NCBI GenBank assembly: GCA_017540285.1
Contig: JAFYBI010000505.1
Coordinates: forward strand, 1 to 6,214
DNA: 6,214 bases
From: Clostridia bacterium
Lineage (GTDB): Bacteria; Bacillota; Clostridia; Oscillospirales; CAG-272
Direction of reading: 5' to 3'
Position numbers and translations under genes: made by a program. Positions 5,804 to 6,214 of the stretch are shown piece by piece (positions within the stretch are counted from its first letter, which is position 1; every line of letters begins with the position of its first letter). The notes beneath the pieces are model-generated. The model was given only the letters and a program-made list of their open reading frames with translations, ran no database searches and was not told where the DNA came from.

Positions 5804-5950
5804 TGTCATTGCGAGGAAGGGCCGTGAAGCCCTGACGTGCAATCCGTACTCTTTTATGAAACGAACAGCAGGATTCTGCTGCTTTGACCCTCGTGTCAGG
5901 GATGCGGATTGCCACGTCGCAGGTCTCGGGAGCTGCTCCTCGCAATGACA
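5804..5950. repeat. MITE-like palindromic interspersed element (147 bp)
   Basis: The ends are perfect 14-bp inverted repeats, TGTCATTGCGAGGA (5804-5817) and TCCTCGCAATGACA (5937-5950). An inner pair, GACGTGCAATCCG (5834-5846) and CGGATTGCCACGTC (5905-5918), matches with one bulged base, and a central hairpin CAGCAG-GATT-CTGCTG lies at 5866-5881. The whole can fold as one long hairpin. The motifs GTCATTGCGAGG, GCAATCCG, CGGATTGCCACGTC and CTCCTCGCAATGAC recur in a palindromic repeat family found in many bacteria, including gut Firmicutes, and often produce spurious short ORFs beginning MSLRGA or MCHCEE, as happens here. It has no transposase. Symmetry may go further: AGCATGG (5774-5780) mirrors CCATGCT (5970-5976). 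Confidence 0.8.
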
Positions 5951-6009
5951 CATGACAGTCTGTGCGAAGCCATGCTCTTCTGTGCCGTCGCGCCTATCTG
6001 CAGAACAAC

Positions 6010-6058
6010 AAAGGGACTGCCGCACTCCTGTTTCAGGAGTGAATGCGACAGTCCCTTT
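6010..6058. terminator. Long bidirectional hairpin, possible terminator
   Basis: AAAGGGACTG (6010-6019) pairs perfectly with CAGTCCCTTT (6049-6058), and the inner CACTCCTG (6023-6030) pairs with CAGGAGTG (6034-6041) around a TTT loop. A small asymmetric bulge separates the two stems. The A-run at one base and T-run at the other suit weak termination in both directions. Plus-strand transcription leaving the HTH gene would meet it. GCGACAGTCCCTTT-type hairpins are familiar gene-end structures in this group of bacteria, from memory only. Confidence 0.6.
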
Positions 6059-6070
6059 CTGTATTGGTGA

Positions 6071-6099
6071 ACGAGCTTGTGTCAGCGAGCTCGTCTTTT
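6071..6099 (+). terminator. Second hairpin with short T-run, candidate terminator
   Basis: ACGAGCTTGT (6071-6080) pairs with GCGAGCTCGT (6085-6094) as a 10-bp stem with two G-U pairs and a GTCA loop, followed by CTTTTG. Its right arm is the start of the 31-bp repeat. It would back up the preceding hairpin for transcripts of the HTH gene. The T-run is only four bases, so strength is uncertain. Copy 1 of the repeat lacks the left arm. Confidence 0.5.
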
Positions 6100-6118
6100 G
6101 CCCGCGGGGGCTCCCCGC
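6088..6118. repeat. 31-bp interspersed repeat, copy 2
   Basis: It is identical to 3488-3518 and in the same orientation, 2.6 kb apart, including the GCGGGG-GCT-CCCCGC hairpin (6104-6118), and is followed by CCGCCCGG at 6121-6128. Like copy 1, it lies just beyond the stop codon of a minus-strand gene, here by 10 nt. The conservation outside coding sequence implies either a mobile or an amplified element with a role at gene ends. Confidence 0.9.
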
Positions 6119-6128
6119 CGCCGCCCGG

Positions 6129-6214
6129 TTACGGCAGCGTGATACCGAGGCAGCCCATGAAGAGCCGCGGCCACGCGATGGAGTTCGCGGCCTCGACGTT
6201 GTTGACGAAAACGA
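6129..6214 (-). CDS. C-terminal end of an unidentified gene (partial)
   Basis: A minus-strand frame enters from the right edge and stops with TAA at 6131-6129, giving 27 residues that begin VFVNNVEAANSIAWPRL and end GCLGITLP. The composition looks like real protein, with a hydrophobic end that might be a membrane or buried segment. The GC-rich hairpin of the 31-bp repeat follows the stop directly, as expected at a gene end. The fragment is too short to name, and a chance open frame cannot be excluded. Confidence 0.5.
   Translation of the reverse strand, partial: VFVNNVEAANSIAWPRLFMGCLGITLP

Noticed and set aside
5510..6025. Minus-strand open frames at 5510-6025 and 5697-5951
   Set aside because: They read through the MITE-like palindrome and the end of the HTH gene. 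Starts such as MSLRGA and MCHCEE are typical spurious products of this repeat family.
3488..6118. The 31-bp repeats as part of a CRISPR array
   Set aside because: There are only two copies, 2.6 kb apart with whole genes between them, and no spacer-sized intervals or cas genes.

Overview
The window looks like chromosome from a high-GC Gram-positive anaerobe of the Clostridia, probably an uncultured gut-type Oscillospiraceae/Christensenellaceae-like lineage. The signs are two lipoproteins with Gram-positive style leaders, strong AGGAGG-type ribosome binding sites, a sorting-signal tail, a clostridial-type ECF sigma factor with a membrane partner gene, and a palindromic repeat family of the kind common in gut Firmicutes. 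The taxonomic placement is inference from these features, not from a marker gene.

Left part (1-3477, plus strand): the last 46 codons of a surface protein carrying a PQTFD sorting-like motif, then a strong hairpin with a T-run, then two genes 29 bp apart. The first is a 581-residue lipoprotein joining an alkaline-phosphatase-superfamily (type I phosphodiesterase-like) hydrolase to a C-terminal LamG/concanavalin-like domain through a Glu-Pro spacer. The second is a 494-residue extracellular solute-binding lipoprotein. Together they form a cell-surface unit: an anchored hydrolase with a putative binding module and a substrate-binding protein, but with no permease or ATPase visible here.

Middle part (3543-4954, minus strand): an ECF sigma factor and, overlapping it by the ATGA tetranucleotide, a single-pass membrane protein that is probably its anti-sigma partner. 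The sigma start is best placed at a TTG codon, and an ECF-like promoter for it can be proposed upstream. This operon is convergent with the lipoprotein operon; the 65-bp gap between them holds two GC-rich hairpins, one of which is part of a 31-bp repeat.

Right part (5105-6214): a divergently transcribed HTH regulator (178 residues) with a near-consensus vegetative promoter and a C-terminal domain of unknown function; then about 400 bp without a gene, filled by a 147-bp MITE-like palindromic element with 14-bp perfect terminal inverted repeats, two consecutive hairpins, and a second perfect copy of the 31-bp repeat. The end of an unidentified minus-strand gene runs off the right edge.

I do not see a wholly new system. 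The points most worth a second look are the hydrolase-LamG lipoprotein paired with an orphan binding protein, the sigma/membrane-protein pair, and the two kinds of interspersed repeat.
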